NCBI RefSeq assembly: GCF_010500845.1
Contig: NZ_JAAAMI010000001.1
Location: forward strand, 124,001 to 188,000
Source of the DNA: Flagellimonas sediminis
Lineage (GTDB): Bacteria > Bacteroidota > Bacteroidia > Flavobacteriales > Flavobacteriaceae
DNA length: 64,000 nucleotides
Direction: 5' to 3'
The stretch's first letter is position 1. Each line of letters starts with the position of its first letter. This document shows positions 8,417 to 17,756 of the stretch, in pieces. The notes beneath the pieces were generated by a model, which was not told where the DNA came from, ran no database searches, and saw nothing but the letters and a program-made list of their open reading frames with translations. A program made the translations under genes and the position numbers.

Positions 8417-10015
8417 TTAAAGATCGATCATGAAGTTTACCAATTCATCTTTTTGGTCTATGGGAAGTTTTTTTCGGAGTCGGTGACGGGCCACGCGAAC
8501 GCTATCGGGTGTCACCCTTAAAATAGAGGCGATTTCTTTGGAGGATAGGTTCAACCGCAATAACATCCCCAAACGGAGTTCGGCCGGGGAAAGATGGTTA
8601 TCGGATAGGGTTGATAGTTTTTTGATAAACTCGGGATGAATTTCTTTGAAGAAGGTCATGAACTCGTCCCACTCCTGTTCTTGTTGTAGATTAAAGTCGA
8701 TTTCTTTTACCAACGCCTTGATTTTTTCGGAAGTGTCCATGTTCTTCCTAGCGGCAACGTTCCTCAACGTATTGGCGAGATCAAGCAAAATCTTGTTTTT
8801 CTGGGACAGGTGCAGACTGTATCGGGACAAGGATGATGTTTTAAGTTGCACCTCCTGCTGTAGATTCTTTTCCTCGATGGCCTTCTTTTCCAGCTCTGCT
8901 TTGAGCATCCTTTGTTTATATTCCTGGATCTTGAGTTTTGCCTTTCGCTTTCTTCCCAGATAATTGTACAAGATGGTAAGAATGGCAGCAATGGCAAAAA
9001 GGGCAACCCATAACAGGTTTTGATTGGCGCGGCTCACCTTGTTCTGCTCTTTCAACAATTGGATCTCGGCCTCTTTTTTGTTGGTCTCGTAAATGGTCTG
9101 CAGCACATTGAGTTGGTCGGTGTTCTGCGCCCTCAGCATGGCACTGTTGAATTCCTCAGCCAGTAGGAGATGCGTGTGGGCACTTTCAAAATCACCCAAA
9201 AAAGCAAAGGTTTTCGATAGATCTTTATGGGCACTTTCCAATTGGTGAAGATCATTCAGTCTTTTGGCTACTTCCAAGGCCATTGAAGTTTTTTCGAGGG
9301 CTGCTGTATAGTTTCCCGTTTTCCTAAAGGAATCCCCCAAATTATTGAGCACGTTGACCTCTTCCACAGTTTCTTTTCCTTCCAAATATTGATAGGCCTT
9401 ATTGAAATATTGGTAAGCCAGATCAAATTGTTCCAAATCCTCATAAATGCTCCCAATATTTTCATTGGTCATGGCCATCCCATGTTGGTCTCCCATTTTT
9501 TGGAACAACAAAAGACTTTCTTTCTGGTCTTTTAACGCTTCCCCGTATTCCCCTTGCTTTTCATGGCTCGCCCCTAGCAATCCCAATGAAACCGCCAAAC
9601 CTCTATCATTCTTTATCCCCTTGGAAACATTTAGGGTTTCAGTGAAATGTTGTTCGGCAAGCTCAAAGTTATTGAGGGATAAATACACCTTGCCAATATT
9701 GTTGTTAAGGGTGATGAAAAGGGTGTCGTTTAAATCGGTACCCAATTGATCCAACGCCTTGTTGTATTGCTCCATGGCCTCGGAGTACAGACCTAAAGAA
9801 TGGTAATATTCCCCCAATTTTAAATGGCTCTGCACTATTTTTTTGGGTTGACCCGGATTCTTCTTAGAAATTTCCAACTGATTTTGAAGGGTCCGAAATA
9901 CTGAATTAAGATCATTTGGGGACTGTTCTATCCCGGATTTTTGGGAAAAACCATGGTGATGGACAATAATGACCATAAATAGGACCATTTGTACATACCT
10001 GATAATTCTTTTCAT
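8417..10015 (-). CDS. TPR sensor-regulator with C-terminal LuxR-type HTH
   Basis: 532 residues. A signal peptide or membrane anchor occupies residues 1-25, then about six tetratricopeptide repeats (residues 60-290). One transmembrane helix (LLWVALFAIAAILTILYNYL, near 335) is followed by a basic coiled coil, and a C-terminal LuxR/GerE-like helix-turn-helix reads LSPAELRLGMLLRLNLSSKEIA and VTPDSVRVARHRLRKKL. The layout places the repeats in the periplasm and the DNA-binding domain in the cytoplasm, a one-protein signalling design common in Bacteroidota. Its position directly upstream of the TonB receptor and phytase suggests it controls them. The input signal is unknown. Confidence 0.82.
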   Translation of the reverse strand: MKRIIRYVQMVLFMVIIVHHHGFSQKSGIEQSPNDLNSVFRTLQNQLEISKKNPGQPKKIVQSHLKLGEYYHSLGLYSEAMEQYNKALDQLGTDLNDTLFITLNNNIGKVYLSLNNFELAEQHFTETLNVSKGIKNDRGLAVSLGLLGASHEKQGEYGEALKDQKESLLLFQKMGDQHGMAMTNENIGSIYEDLEQFDLAYQYFNKAYQYLEGKETVEEVNVLNNLGDSFRKTGNYTAALEKTSMALEVAKRLNDLHQLESAHKDLSKTFAFLGDFESAHTHLLLAEEFNSAMLRAQNTDQLNVLQTIYETNKKEAEIQLLKEQNKVSRANQNLLWVALFAIAAILTILYNYLGRKRKAKLKIQEYKQRMLKAELEKKAIEEKNLQQEVQLKTSSLSRYSLHLSQKNKILLDLANTLRNVAARKNMDTSEKIKALVKEIDFNLQQEQEWDEFMTFFKEIHPEFIKKLSTLSDNHLSPAELRLGMLLRLNLSSKEIASILRVTPDSVRVARHRLRKKLPIDQKDELVNFMIDL

Positions 10016-10103
10016 GGCAGACCTTGGAATAAGGATTCAAGAAAACCATTCGCCCTCATCCCAACATCACCATTAGGTTATTAAACCTTTAAAAAATGGA
10101 GTG

Positions 10104-10131
10104 AAAAAAAAGCCCCGCAATTGCGGGGCCT
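10104..10131 (-). terminator. Rho-independent terminator of rplU-rpmA
   Basis: The perfect palindrome GCCCCGCAATTGCGGGGC (10112-10129) is followed on the minus strand by eight T residues, just after the rpmA stop codon. Confidence 0.88.
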
Positions 10132-10154
10132 TTAACTTGTATATAAACTAGTTC

Positions 10155-10415
10155 TTAAGCTTGGAAAGGCTCGATGGAAACGAATGATTTTCCACCGGAT
10201 TTTTTCTCAAACTTAACGATACCGCTTACCTTGGCGTGCAAGGTATGGTCTTTACCTGCGTATACGTTGTCTCCAGGATTGTGCTTGGTACCACGTTGTC
10301 TTACAATGATGTTACCAGCAACGGCAGCCTGACCACCAAAAATCTTAACGCCCAAACGTTTCGATTCTGATTCCCTACCGTTTTTTGAACTACCTACACC
10401 TTTCTTGTGAGCCAT
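10155..10415 (-). CDS. rpmA: 50S ribosomal protein L27
   Basis: 86 residues, full length. It starts [16 protein letters not shown] directly, without the cleaved N-terminal extension found in Firmicutes, and shows [10 protein letters not shown] and the [15 protein letters not shown] core. The N-terminal arm reaches the peptidyl-transferase centre of the large subunit. It follows rplU by 24 bases in a two-gene operon and is closed by a strong terminator. Confidence 0.97.
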   Translation of the reverse strand: MAHKKGVGSSKNGRESESKRLGVKIFGGQAAVAGNIIVRQRGTKHNPGDNVYAGKDHTLHAKVSGIVKFEKKSGGKSFVSIEPFQA

Positions 10416-10439
10416 GATATCTAAATTTTGGTTCTTTTC

Positions 10440-10961
10440 TTATTTGCTTAATGCTTCGATCAACTCGGCTTTCTTCATGGAAGAGTAACCGTTAATGTCC
10501 TTGGCCTTGGCCAAGTCCCTCAATTCCGCAACAGTTTTGGAGCTTAGGTCCTCAGTTGCAGCTGGAGCTTCGGCTTTTGGAGCCTCAACCTTTTTGGCAG
10601 CAGGTTTTTCATCAGCCTTAGCCTTGGCGGGAGCCGCTTTCTTTGCACCGGAAGCAACAATGCTTTCAACCAAGATCTCGGTCAAATATTGTCTGTGTCC
10701 GTTTTTCTTTTGAAAACCTTTACGTCTTTTCTTTTTGAAGACGATTACTTTATCTCCCTTAAGGTGCTTCACAACTTTGGCCTCTACAGCCGCACCTTCT
10801 ATGACTGGGGCGCCAATGGTAACGTTTCCGCCATCTTCCAAAAGAAGGACTTTGTCGAAAGTAATTTTGCTTCCTTCATCCTCTTGCAAACGGTGAACGT
10901 ACACTTTTTGGTCTTTTGCAACTTTGAATTGCTGCCCTGCCATCTCTACAATTGCGTACAT
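10440..10961 (-). CDS. rplU: 50S ribosomal protein L21 with C-terminal HeH/SAP-like extension
   Basis: 173 residues against about 100 for the standard protein. Residues 1-105 are ordinary L21 (MYAIVEMAGQQFKV, and KKKRRKGFQKKNGHRQ for rRNA contact). A Lys/Ala/Pro/Glu-rich linker (about 108-137) follows, then a helical tail with LSSKTVAELRDLAKAK and GYSSMKKAELIEAL. This tail resembles the HeH/Rho-N/SAP nucleic-acid-binding fold. The extension would project from the ribosome surface; its role is unknown. First gene of the rplU-rpmA operon. Confidence 0.95.
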   Translation of the reverse strand: MYAIVEMAGQQFKVAKDQKVYVHRLQEDEGSKITFDKVLLLEDGGNVTIGAPVIEGAAVEAKVVKHLKGDKVIVFKKKRRKGFQKKNGHRQYLTEILVESIVASGAKKAAPAKAKADEKPAAKKVEAPKAEAPAATEDLSSKTVAELRDLAKAKDINGYSSMKKAELIEALSK

Positions 10962-11011
10962 AATGCGTTGATTAGATTAAAATTAATTCGCTTTATCAAA
11001 ATTAGCGGGTG

Positions 11012-11019
11012 CAAATATA
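11012..11019 (-). promoter_or_regulatory. Predicted promoter of rplU-rpmA (-7 box TATATTTG)
   Basis: Exact TAnnTTTG match on the minus strand, about 50 bases before the rplU ATG. Confidence 0.5.
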
Positions 11020-11063
11020 CTGCTAAATCCTTAATCCACAAGTATTATTACGGCAAATACCGA

Positions 11064-11510
11064 TTATTTTTTGGAGTTGTTGGAGGTTTTGAACAGCTGC
11101 ATAAAAGAAAGCGTCAAGACCAAGGTAGTGGCAAAACCCATAATGGCCACAGTGAAGAATACAATTCCCTGAAAGTTTTTATAATCCTTGGACCATGCCG
11201 TGGAGAGTTCATCCAAAAAAACGCTATCCAGTTCCGTGGCATAAAAAGCAAAAAAGATGGTAAAAAGTAACGTTGCCACAAAACCGGTGGTTACCCCCGC
11301 CGTAAACCCATTGCCATAACTAAAACCCTTGCCCTGCCGAAGCTTGGTGTATTTTATGGTTTCATAGATTCCAAATCCCGTGATCACCCCATTAAAAAGA
11401 CTGAAGAAAACATTGGTATGCTTACCCATTAAAGCCAAAAGTAAAAAATAGGCAATCAGAACGGCACTGGTTACAATGCCAAAGCGGATTGGAAGGGTTA
11501 AATTTTTCAT
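11064..11510 (-). CDS. DUF4199 family membrane protein
   Basis: 148 residues with four predicted membrane helices (near residues 8-25, 32-50, 68-90 and 115-138) and a short basic C-terminal tail. The pattern of short helices, YETIKYTKLR, GFSYGNGFTAG and a Tyr/Phe-rich third helix fits the DUF4199 family, which is almost confined to Bacteroidota and has no known function. I start it at the ATG giving MKNLTLP; an in-frame ATG seven codons earlier is possible. It is divergent from the M16 peptidase pair. Confidence 0.72.
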   Translation of the reverse strand: MKNLTLPIRFGIVTSAVLIAYFLLLALMGKHTNVFFSLFNGVITGFGIYETIKYTKLRQGKGFSYGNGFTAGVTTGFVATLLFTIFFAFYATELDSVFLDELSTAWSKDYKNFQGIVFFTVAIMGFATTLVLTLSFMQLFKTSNNSKK

Positions 11511-11696
11511 TGTTATGCTTTTTAAATCCATTGTTTAAATTACTGAATATTTGCCAATTGTGCTTTAAATTGTGGTAAAAGACTGACTTAGATTCCAACT
11601 TTATTTCGATTTTATCCTATATTTAGCGTAACATCGATCAACAAATCGCTACCAACCTCTAAACAACACCATTAATTTCTAATACTGACAATTACA

Positions 11697-13019
11697 ATGA
11701 AAAAACACTTGCTTTCAGCATTCTCGTTGCTTCTTGTAGGAACCATGGTTTCTGCCCAGGAAGTAGCTTTTGAAGAGTACGACCTGGACAACGGCCTGCA
11801 TGTGATCCTGCATCAGGACAATTCTGCCCCCGTGGTTACCGTCTCCGTCATGTACCACGTTGGGTCTAAAGACGAAGATCCCCAAAAAACAGGGTTTGCC
11901 CACTTCTTTGAACATTTATTGTTTGAAGGAACTGAAAACATAGCCCGTGGCGAATGGGACCAAATAACGGCCGCCAATGGTGGAAGAAACAATGCCAACA
12001 CCTTCTTGGACCGCACCTATTATTACGAAGTATTCCCATCCAACAGTTTGGAAGTCGGGCTTTGGTTGGAATCTGAACGGATGATGCACCCGATCATTGG
12101 GCAGGTTGGGGTAGATACCCAAAAGGAAGTGGTACAGGAAGAAAGAAGGCTGCGGGTTGACAATTCCCCTTATGGTGCCTTTTTTGAGCAGCTTTTGAAA
12201 AACCTATATACCAAACACCCATACCGATGGGCCGTGATCGGTTCTTTGGATCATTTGGCCAGTGCCACTTTGGACGATTTCAAAAAATTCAACAAAACCT
12301 ATTATGTTCCCAACAATGCCGTGTTGATAGTCGCCGGGGACATAGATTCGGACAAGACCAAAAAAATGGTCAAGGATTATTTTGGCCCCATTCCAAAAGG
12401 GGCCGATATCAAAAGACCCGATATCAAGGAAGACCCTATTACCCAAACCATTTATGCCAAGTACAACGACCCCAACATCCAAATTCCCGCTATTTTGTTA
12501 GCTTACAGGACTCCAGGGCAAGGGCAACGGGACGCTTATATCATCAACATGATATCTACCTATTTGAGCGATGGTGAAAGTTCCAAACTCTACAAAAAAT
12601 TGGTGGATGAAAAGAAAATGGCTCTTCAGGTCATTTCCGTGCCCATCGATGCCGAAGATTATAGCTCTTATGTAGTGGGGGCGCTTCCCGTGGGCGAAAA
12701 TTCCATCCAAGACCTTAAAAAGGAAATCGATGAGGAAATCCTAAAACTTCAAATGGAACTGATTTCTGAAAAGGACTATCAAAAACTTCAGAACAAGTTC
12801 GAAAACATGTACGTGAATGCCAACAGCAGTGTTGAGGGCATCGCGAACAATTTGGCCGAAAACTATATGTTAAAGGATGACACCAACCTCATCAATACCG
12901 AAATAGACATTTACCGCTCCATAACCCGTGAAGACATCATGGAAGTGGCCAAAAAATATTTGAAGGTGAACCAGCGAGTGGAATTGGAATATTTACCAGA
13001 ACAAAAAGACGCTAACTAA
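11697..13019 (+). CDS. M16 family zinc peptidase, catalytic subunit
   Basis: 440 residues. A signal peptide (MKKHLL to VSAQ, residues 1-20) sends it to the periplasm. The inverted zinc motif HFFEH is at residues 69-73, with the distal Glu in QKEVVQEERR about 75 residues later, so the metal site is complete. The family acts as two-part clamshells that digest peptides or unfolded chains. The next gene, one base after the stop, encodes a related chain without the zinc motif; together they should form the working heterodimer, as in other bacterial M16 pairs. Substrate unknown. Confidence 0.9.
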   Translation: MKKHLLSAFSLLLVGTMVSAQEVAFEEYDLDNGLHVILHQDNSAPVVTVSVMYHVGSKDEDPQKTGFAHFFEHLLFEGTENIARGEWDQITAANGGRNNANTFLDRTYYYEVFPSNSLEVGLWLESERMMHPIIGQVGVDTQKEVVQEERRLRVDNSPYGAFFEQLLKNLYTKHPYRWAVIGSLDHLASATLDDFKKFNKTYYVPNNAVLIVAGDIDSDKTKKMVKDYFGPIPKGADIKRPDIKEDPITQTIYAKYNDPNIQIPAILLAYRTPGQGQRDAYIINMISTYLSDGESSKLYKKLVDEKKMALQVISVPIDAEDYSSYVVGALPVGENSIQDLKKEIDEEILKLQMELISEKDYQKLQNKFENMYVNANSSVEGIANNLAENYMLKDDTNLINTEIDIYRSITREDIMEVAKKYLKVNQRVELEYLPEQKDAN

Positions 13020-13020
13020 G

Positions 13021-15093
13021 ATGAAAAAGTATTTTGTATTGACCTTGCTGTCTTTGTTGATGACAGCAACATACGCGCAAATTGACAGGAGCAAACAACC
13101 CAAGCCAGGGCCCGCTCCAGAGATCAACCTTAAGGAGCCACAACGTTTTGAGCTCAATAATGGACTGAAGGTATTGGTGGTGGAAAACCACAAGCTTCCC
13201 AGTGTCCGTATTCAATTGAATATAGACAATCCCCCAATTTTACAGGGTGATAAAGCGGGGGTTTCCGATCTAACATCCAGCATGCTGGGCAAGGGGTCCA
13301 AAAATATTCCCAAGGATGACTTTTACGAGGAAGTGGACTTTTTGGGCGCCAATATCTATGTAGGCGACCAAAGTGCCTTTGCAAGCTGCCTCTCCAAATA
13401 CTTTCCAAGGATTTTGGAACTGTTGGCAGATGCCGCCCTCAATCCAAACTTTACCCAAGAGGAGTTCGAAAAGGAAAAAGATAAAATCATTACCGGTATC
13501 AAATCAGAGGAAAAAGACGTTTCTGCAATATCAAACCGCGTTCAGGTAGCTTTGGCCTATGGCAAAAACCATCCCTTTGGTGAAATCACTACCGAGGAGA
13601 CCGTTAATAACGTAACGCTTGCCGATGTGGAGCAATTCTACCGCTCCTATTTTGTGCCCGCCAATGCTTATTTGGTAGTCATCGGGGATGTGGAATTTGA
13701 CAACGTGAAAGAGTTGGTGACCAAATATTTTACTCCATGGTCCAAGGCAGCACCCCCTTCCTTTTCTTATACAGAACCAACGGATGTACAATACAACCAA
13801 ATCAACTTTGTGGATGTTCCCAATGCCGTTCAGTCCGAAGTGGCTGTTGAGAACATTACCAACCTAAAAATGAAGGATCCCGATTATTTGGATGCCCTTT
13901 TGGCCAACCGCATTTTGGGTGGAGGATCTCAGGCCCGTTTGTTCAAAAACTTGCGTGAAGACAAAGGCTACACATATGGATCTTATTCCGGAATCCGGGA
14001 TAACAAGTACAGTCCCATGCGCTTTAGTGCCTATGCACAAGTACGAAACGCTGTGACCGATAGTTCCGTGGTGCAGATCCTAGAAGAAATCAATAGGATG
14101 ACAACCGAGCCTGTAAGTGCAGAGGAATTGGCGAATGCCAAGGCCAAATATGCAGGTAGCTTTGTAATGGCATTGGAAAGTCCTGAAACGGTGGCCAATT
14201 ATGCCTTGAACATTGAAACAGAGGGATTGTCCAAGGATTTTTACAAAACCTATTTGGAGCGTCTTCAATCCGTTACTGCCGAAGACGTGCAAAAAGCGGC
14301 CAAAAAATATTTCTCTACCACCAATGCCAGGGTAGTGGTCACAGGTAAGGGAAGTGATGTTTTGGAAAACTTGGAAAAAGTTTCCTTTAATGGAAAAACT
14401 GTTCCTATACTTTTCTACGACAAATACGCCAACAAGACCGAAAAGCCCAATTACAGTGCAGAAGTTCCCGAAGGAATAGATACCAATGCCATTTTGGAAA
14501 AGTATATCGAGGCCATCGGCGGAAAATCCAAATTGGATGGGGTACAATCCTATTCCATGGTTGCTGAAGCTGAAATGCAAGGCATGAAACTGGAACTTGA
14601 GATGAAGAAAACCACCAAAGACCAGTTTATGCAAGATGTGAAAGTGATGGGCAACTCCATGTCCAAGCAAGTATTGGACGGAGACTCCGGATATATGGTG
14701 GTACAGGGCCAGCGCAAAGACCTATCCCCAGAAGAGATTGAAAAAATCAAGGAGGAGTCTTCCGCTTTCCCCGAGCTGAATTATTTGGCTGCCGGAAATG
14801 TTTCTTTGGAAGGCATTGAGACTGTAGGGGATTCCAAGGCATATAAACTCAAGATCAGTGATGGCAAAACAGCCTATTACGATGTGGAAACAGGTCTGAA
14901 AGTGCAAGAGATCAATAGCCAGGAAGTACAAGGTCAGCAAATGAGTAGCACTTTAGGGTATGGTGACTATCAAGAAGTTTCCGGGATTTTGTTCCCATTC
15001 AAGATTACCCAGAGCATGGGTCCTCAAAACTTTGAATTCATGGTAAAGGAGATCAAAGTCAATGAAGGGGTAGATGCCGCAGATTTTAAATAA
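13021..15093 (+). CDS. M16 family peptidase, non-catalytic subunit with extra C-terminal domain
   Basis: 690 residues with a signal peptide (to about residue 20, ATYAQ). The N-terminal M16 domain has GVSDLTSSMLGKGS where the zinc motif should be, so it cannot bind zinc in the usual way. The second M16 domain keeps the substrate-contact motif RLFKNLREDKGYTYG. From about residue 470 an added beta-rich domain (EKYIEAIGGKSKLDGV) resembles the outer-membrane lipoprotein-sorting-like domains often fused to Bacteroidota peptidases. Translation is probably coupled to the catalytic subunit, whose stop lies one base upstream. A terminator follows. Confidence 0.88.
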   Translation: MKKYFVLTLLSLLMTATYAQIDRSKQPKPGPAPEINLKEPQRFELNNGLKVLVVENHKLPSVRIQLNIDNPPILQGDKAGVSDLTSSMLGKGSKNIPKDDFYEEVDFLGANIYVGDQSAFASCLSKYFPRILELLADAALNPNFTQEEFEKEKDKIITGIKSEEKDVSAISNRVQVALAYGKNHPFGEITTEETVNNVTLADVEQFYRSYFVPANAYLVVIGDVEFDNVKELVTKYFTPWSKAAPPSFSYTEPTDVQYNQINFVDVPNAVQSEVAVENITNLKMKDPDYLDALLANRILGGGSQARLFKNLREDKGYTYGSYSGIRDNKYSPMRFSAYAQVRNAVTDSSVVQILEEINRMTTEPVSAEELANAKAKYAGSFVMALESPETVANYALNIETEGLSKDFYKTYLERLQSVTAEDVQKAAKKYFSTTNARVVVTGKGSDVLENLEKVSFNGKTVPILFYDKYANKTEKPNYSAEVPEGIDTNAILEKYIEAIGGKSKLDGVQSYSMVAEAEMQGMKLELEMKKTTKDQFMQDVKVMGNSMSKQVLDGDSGYMVVQGQRKDLSPEEIEKIKEESSAFPELNYLAAGNVSLEGIETVGDSKAYKLKISDGKTAYYDVETGLKVQEINSQEVQGQQMSSTLGYGDYQEVSGILFPFKITQSMGPQNFEFMVKEIKVNEGVDAADFK

Positions 15094-15111
15094 TCATCTG
15101 AAAATTTATTG

Positions 15112-15138
15112 AAAAGGCGCCCAATGGGCGCCTTTTTT
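15112..15138. terminator. Bidirectional Rho-independent terminator
   Basis: The stem-loop GGCGCCCAATGGGCGCC (15116-15132) has four A residues on the left and six T residues on the right. It lies between the convergent M16 pair and copper receptor genes and can serve both. Confidence 0.85.
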
Positions 15139-15157
15139 GTTGCAACATGAATCAACC

Positions 15158-17269
15158 TTAAAAACTGTATTGTACAAAAGCTGTAAGGTTCCGACCTGGA
15201 TCATTGATCGGCACCCTTCCATAATCGGCTTGGTTCACGAACGAAAAATTCAGGTGGTTGTGATAGGCCACATCAAAAACATTGGATGCGGCAACACCAA
15301 CAGTAAAATGCTTGAAAGGTTTGGCTCCAAAACTCAGATCCACAATCCCATAACCATCGGTCTCCGTTTCCCCAAAGGAAGAAGCGATATCGGATTGTTT
15401 GGAGGTAAGAGTATAAGTGGCCCTTGCCCACATTTTTTCCTTTTCAAAACGCAGGTTAAAACGTGATACCAAAGGTGGGGTCAAAGGCAACGATTCATCC
15501 AGATCCTTGTTTTTGGCATATACATAGGACAATTCCGTTTTAAACGAGAAATCTTTAAGAAAATCCAATTGCGCAAAAACCTCAAAACCTGTTTTATAGG
15601 CTTGGTCCAAATTGGCAAACCTTTTCACCTCCGTAGGCTGAACCATGGGCATATATTTCTTGTCCAGGCTAGGATCAATGACTGCCACAATGTAATTCTC
15701 ATAAATGGAATAATATACCGAGGCCCCATAATCCAATCCATTGAAAACATAGCCCTTAAAATGGCTGTTTGCCTTCATGCCCAATTCAAACTGGTTATTC
15801 ACTTCTGCATCCAAATACGGATTGCCCACATATTCGTACGCATCTTGGCCCACCGTAAAATGGTTGATGTATCGTTCGATCATATTGGCCGAACGCACAC
15901 CCCTGCCAAAGGCCAATTCAAACAAAAGGTTTGAATCCACCATATATTTGAAGGATGCCGTTGCACTGATATTGTTTTCGGTCCTCGCCTCCAAATCAGG
16001 GTATAATGCCACAAAATCTTCCGCTGGGGCATCAGCTTTGGAACGAACCAGATCGTATCGAACGCCAATGTTTATCAAGAATTTTTCTGAAATAGGATAT
16101 TTACCCTCCACAAAAGCACCATAATCATCAATCTGGGCATCTTGCCAAACCTCATCTACAAACTCCATGGGCATGGGCAATAGGTCCCCGTTCATGTTGC
16201 GTTTTACCAAACGGGTCCTGTTCCCTGTCCTTCCCACTGAAAGTGCATCAATCCCAGTGTACAATTTAAGATCTTGAACAGGCCTCCATTCCAATTCCAT
16301 CCTACCACCCAATGTGGTGGCATCCACCTCGGATACTGCTTCGGTACTATTATAACTTGGTCGAAGCTCGTTTGACATGATATGATCCACTTTGGATCGG
16401 TACAATTTGGCGCTCAGGGCCCTTATGTCCCCAGACAGACCATCCAATTTGTAATCCAACGAAAGGACATTGCTATTGTCCTCTTTGGTGTCCATGGGAA
16501 GTCCGGCATGTAACACATCCCTTCCGAAGGATTGCCTGAATCCCACTTGAATACGCTGATTTTCATTGGGATTATACCCCAATTGCACTCCATAATCGGT
16601 ACTCTTGAAAGAGGAAGGCACTTCATTGCCATTCCCATCTTCATAATTTCCAAAATCACGATAGCCCGCATTGAAATTGACATCCAAATCTTCCTGTACA
16701 TACTTTACATTGGCAAAGGTGGTGATGGCATTCCCGTTGTTTTCCCCGCCAAAATTTACCTTGCCATGATAGCCTTTTTCCTGCCTTTCCACTTCTTGGG
16801 TCACCAAATTCACAATACCACCAAAGATGGGTCCATACCTGAATGTATAGGGACCTTTGACGACTTCCACACGCTCTATCTCCTCCGGGATTACATGAGT
16901 GGTGATGGGATCCATTCGGTTGGGGCATGCATGCATGACCTTGGTGCCCCCATTGAACTGCACATTGAGCTGTTCGTATTGTGATGCCCTAAACGACGGG
17001 TCTATGGCATAGTTGCCCCTCTTGATCAAGGCAAAGCCATTGATGTCCCTAAAAAGGTCTGCCACATTTTTGGATTGAACCACCTTTTTTTCCGGTTCGC
17101 TCTTGAACATGGAAAATACGGGATCGGTCTTACTTTTTCCTTCCACCAAGACCTCATCCAATTGAACGGGTGGCCTTACAATGGAATCCTGCGCTGTAGA
17201 CACTTGCGCATAGGACACAGCGGTCCCAAAAGACAAAACACAAAGTTTTGTCATTGAACTGATATTCAT
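15158..17269 (-). CDS. TonB-dependent copper receptor, OprC/NosA-like
   Basis: 703 residues from the ATG reading MNISSMTK; the longer frame start would bury the signal peptide. It has a signal peptide, a plug and a barrel ending in Phe (VQYSF). The plug contains HACPNRMDPIT, with Cys115 and Met119 matching the CxxxM copper ligands of Pseudomonas OprC. An HxM pair, His296 and Met298 (VDHIMSN), lies 181 residues after the Cys; from memory the OprC ligands are C143, M147, H323 and M325, a spacing of 180. It should import copper across the outer membrane. It is cotranscribed with the small Cys-motif protein upstream. Confidence 0.87.
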   Translation of the reverse strand: MNISSMTKLCVLSFGTAVSYAQVSTAQDSIVRPPVQLDEVLVEGKSKTDPVFSMFKSEPEKKVVQSKNVADLFRDINGFALIKRGNYAIDPSFRASQYEQLNVQFNGGTKVMHACPNRMDPITTHVIPEEIERVEVVKGPYTFRYGPIFGGIVNLVTQEVERQEKGYHGKVNFGGENNGNAITTFANVKYVQEDLDVNFNAGYRDFGNYEDGNGNEVPSSFKSTDYGVQLGYNPNENQRIQVGFRQSFGRDVLHAGLPMDTKEDNSNVLSLDYKLDGLSGDIRALSAKLYRSKVDHIMSNELRPSYNSTEAVSEVDATTLGGRMELEWRPVQDLKLYTGIDALSVGRTGNRTRLVKRNMNGDLLPMPMEFVDEVWQDAQIDDYGAFVEGKYPISEKFLINIGVRYDLVRSKADAPAEDFVALYPDLEARTENNISATASFKYMVDSNLLFELAFGRGVRSANMIERYINHFTVGQDAYEYVGNPYLDAEVNNQFELGMKANSHFKGYVFNGLDYGASVYYSIYENYIVAVIDPSLDKKYMPMVQPTEVKRFANLDQAYKTGFEVFAQLDFLKDFSFKTELSYVYAKNKDLDESLPLTPPLVSRFNLRFEKEKMWARATYTLTSKQSDIASSFGETETDGYGIVDLSFGAKPFKHFTVGVAASNVFDVAYHNHLNFSFVNQADYGRVPINDPGRNLTAFVQYSF

Positions 17270-17334
17270 TTTGAAATAAAATTTAAGATTATACAATGCA
17301 GCAAACCAGGTTTGCCGACTTACGCTGCAGCATC

Positions 17335-17730
17335 TTAAACAATGGGGGGCTTGTTCAGGACATCGCTGAACCTATAGGAATAATTGTTGCTATAATAATG
17401 GTACACATTATCGGTATCCGGGATATCTTGAAGTTTAAAATCCGGCAACTTCACCAGAAATATAAGTACCTGTTCCCAACCAATGATGGGCATGGGTTGT
17501 TCGTCCTCATCACTTTGGGCCCGGAGCATTTGGGCCAGCATACACTTACCATCGCACTTTAATTCGGGTTTGTCCTTGTTCTCGCAAAGCCGCTCGATGA
17601 ACCCTTCCCGATCAATGCTGTAATACACATACATACTGGAAAAGCGAAGGTTGCTAATCAAAATGAAAGAGACAAAAAGCACCACCAATATGGAGTGCCG
17701 AACTTTGTTATGTGCTGCTATTTGGGACAA
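17335..17730 (-). CDS. Small membrane-anchored Cys-motif protein of the copper locus
   Basis: 131 residues, no named family recognised. One transmembrane helix (SILVVLFVSFILISNL, about 13-28) is followed by DREGFIERLCENKDKPELKC and DGKC, giving Cys-x9-Cys-x3-Cys, then a Met-rich MLAQM. The C-terminal part is His/Tyr-rich (VYHYYSNNYSYRF). The thiols and Met suggest copper(I) binding on the periplasmic side. It precedes the OprC-like receptor by 65 bases on the same strand. The only start near the helix is TTG: a TAA lies directly upstream in frame, and a promoter box 27 bases before it supports that start. Confidence 0.7.
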   Translation of the reverse strand: MSQIAAHNKVRHSILVVLFVSFILISNLRFSSMYVYYSIDREGFIERLCENKDKPELKCDGKCMLAQMLRAQSDEDEQPMPIIGWEQVLIFLVKLPDFKLQDIPDTDNVYHYYSNNYSYRFSDVLNKPPIV

Positions 17731-17756
17731 TTATGTACTTTACTCAATAACAAATG

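Noticed and set aside
13021-15093. Frameshifted or damaged M16 catalytic gene
   Set aside because: The frame is intact and full-length; lack of the zinc motif is normal for the partner subunit of M16 pairs.
15158-16000. A siderophore receptor assignment for the 703-residue TonB receptor
   Set aside because: The CxxxM and HxM ligand pairs with OprC-like spacing fit copper better than an iron-siderophore.
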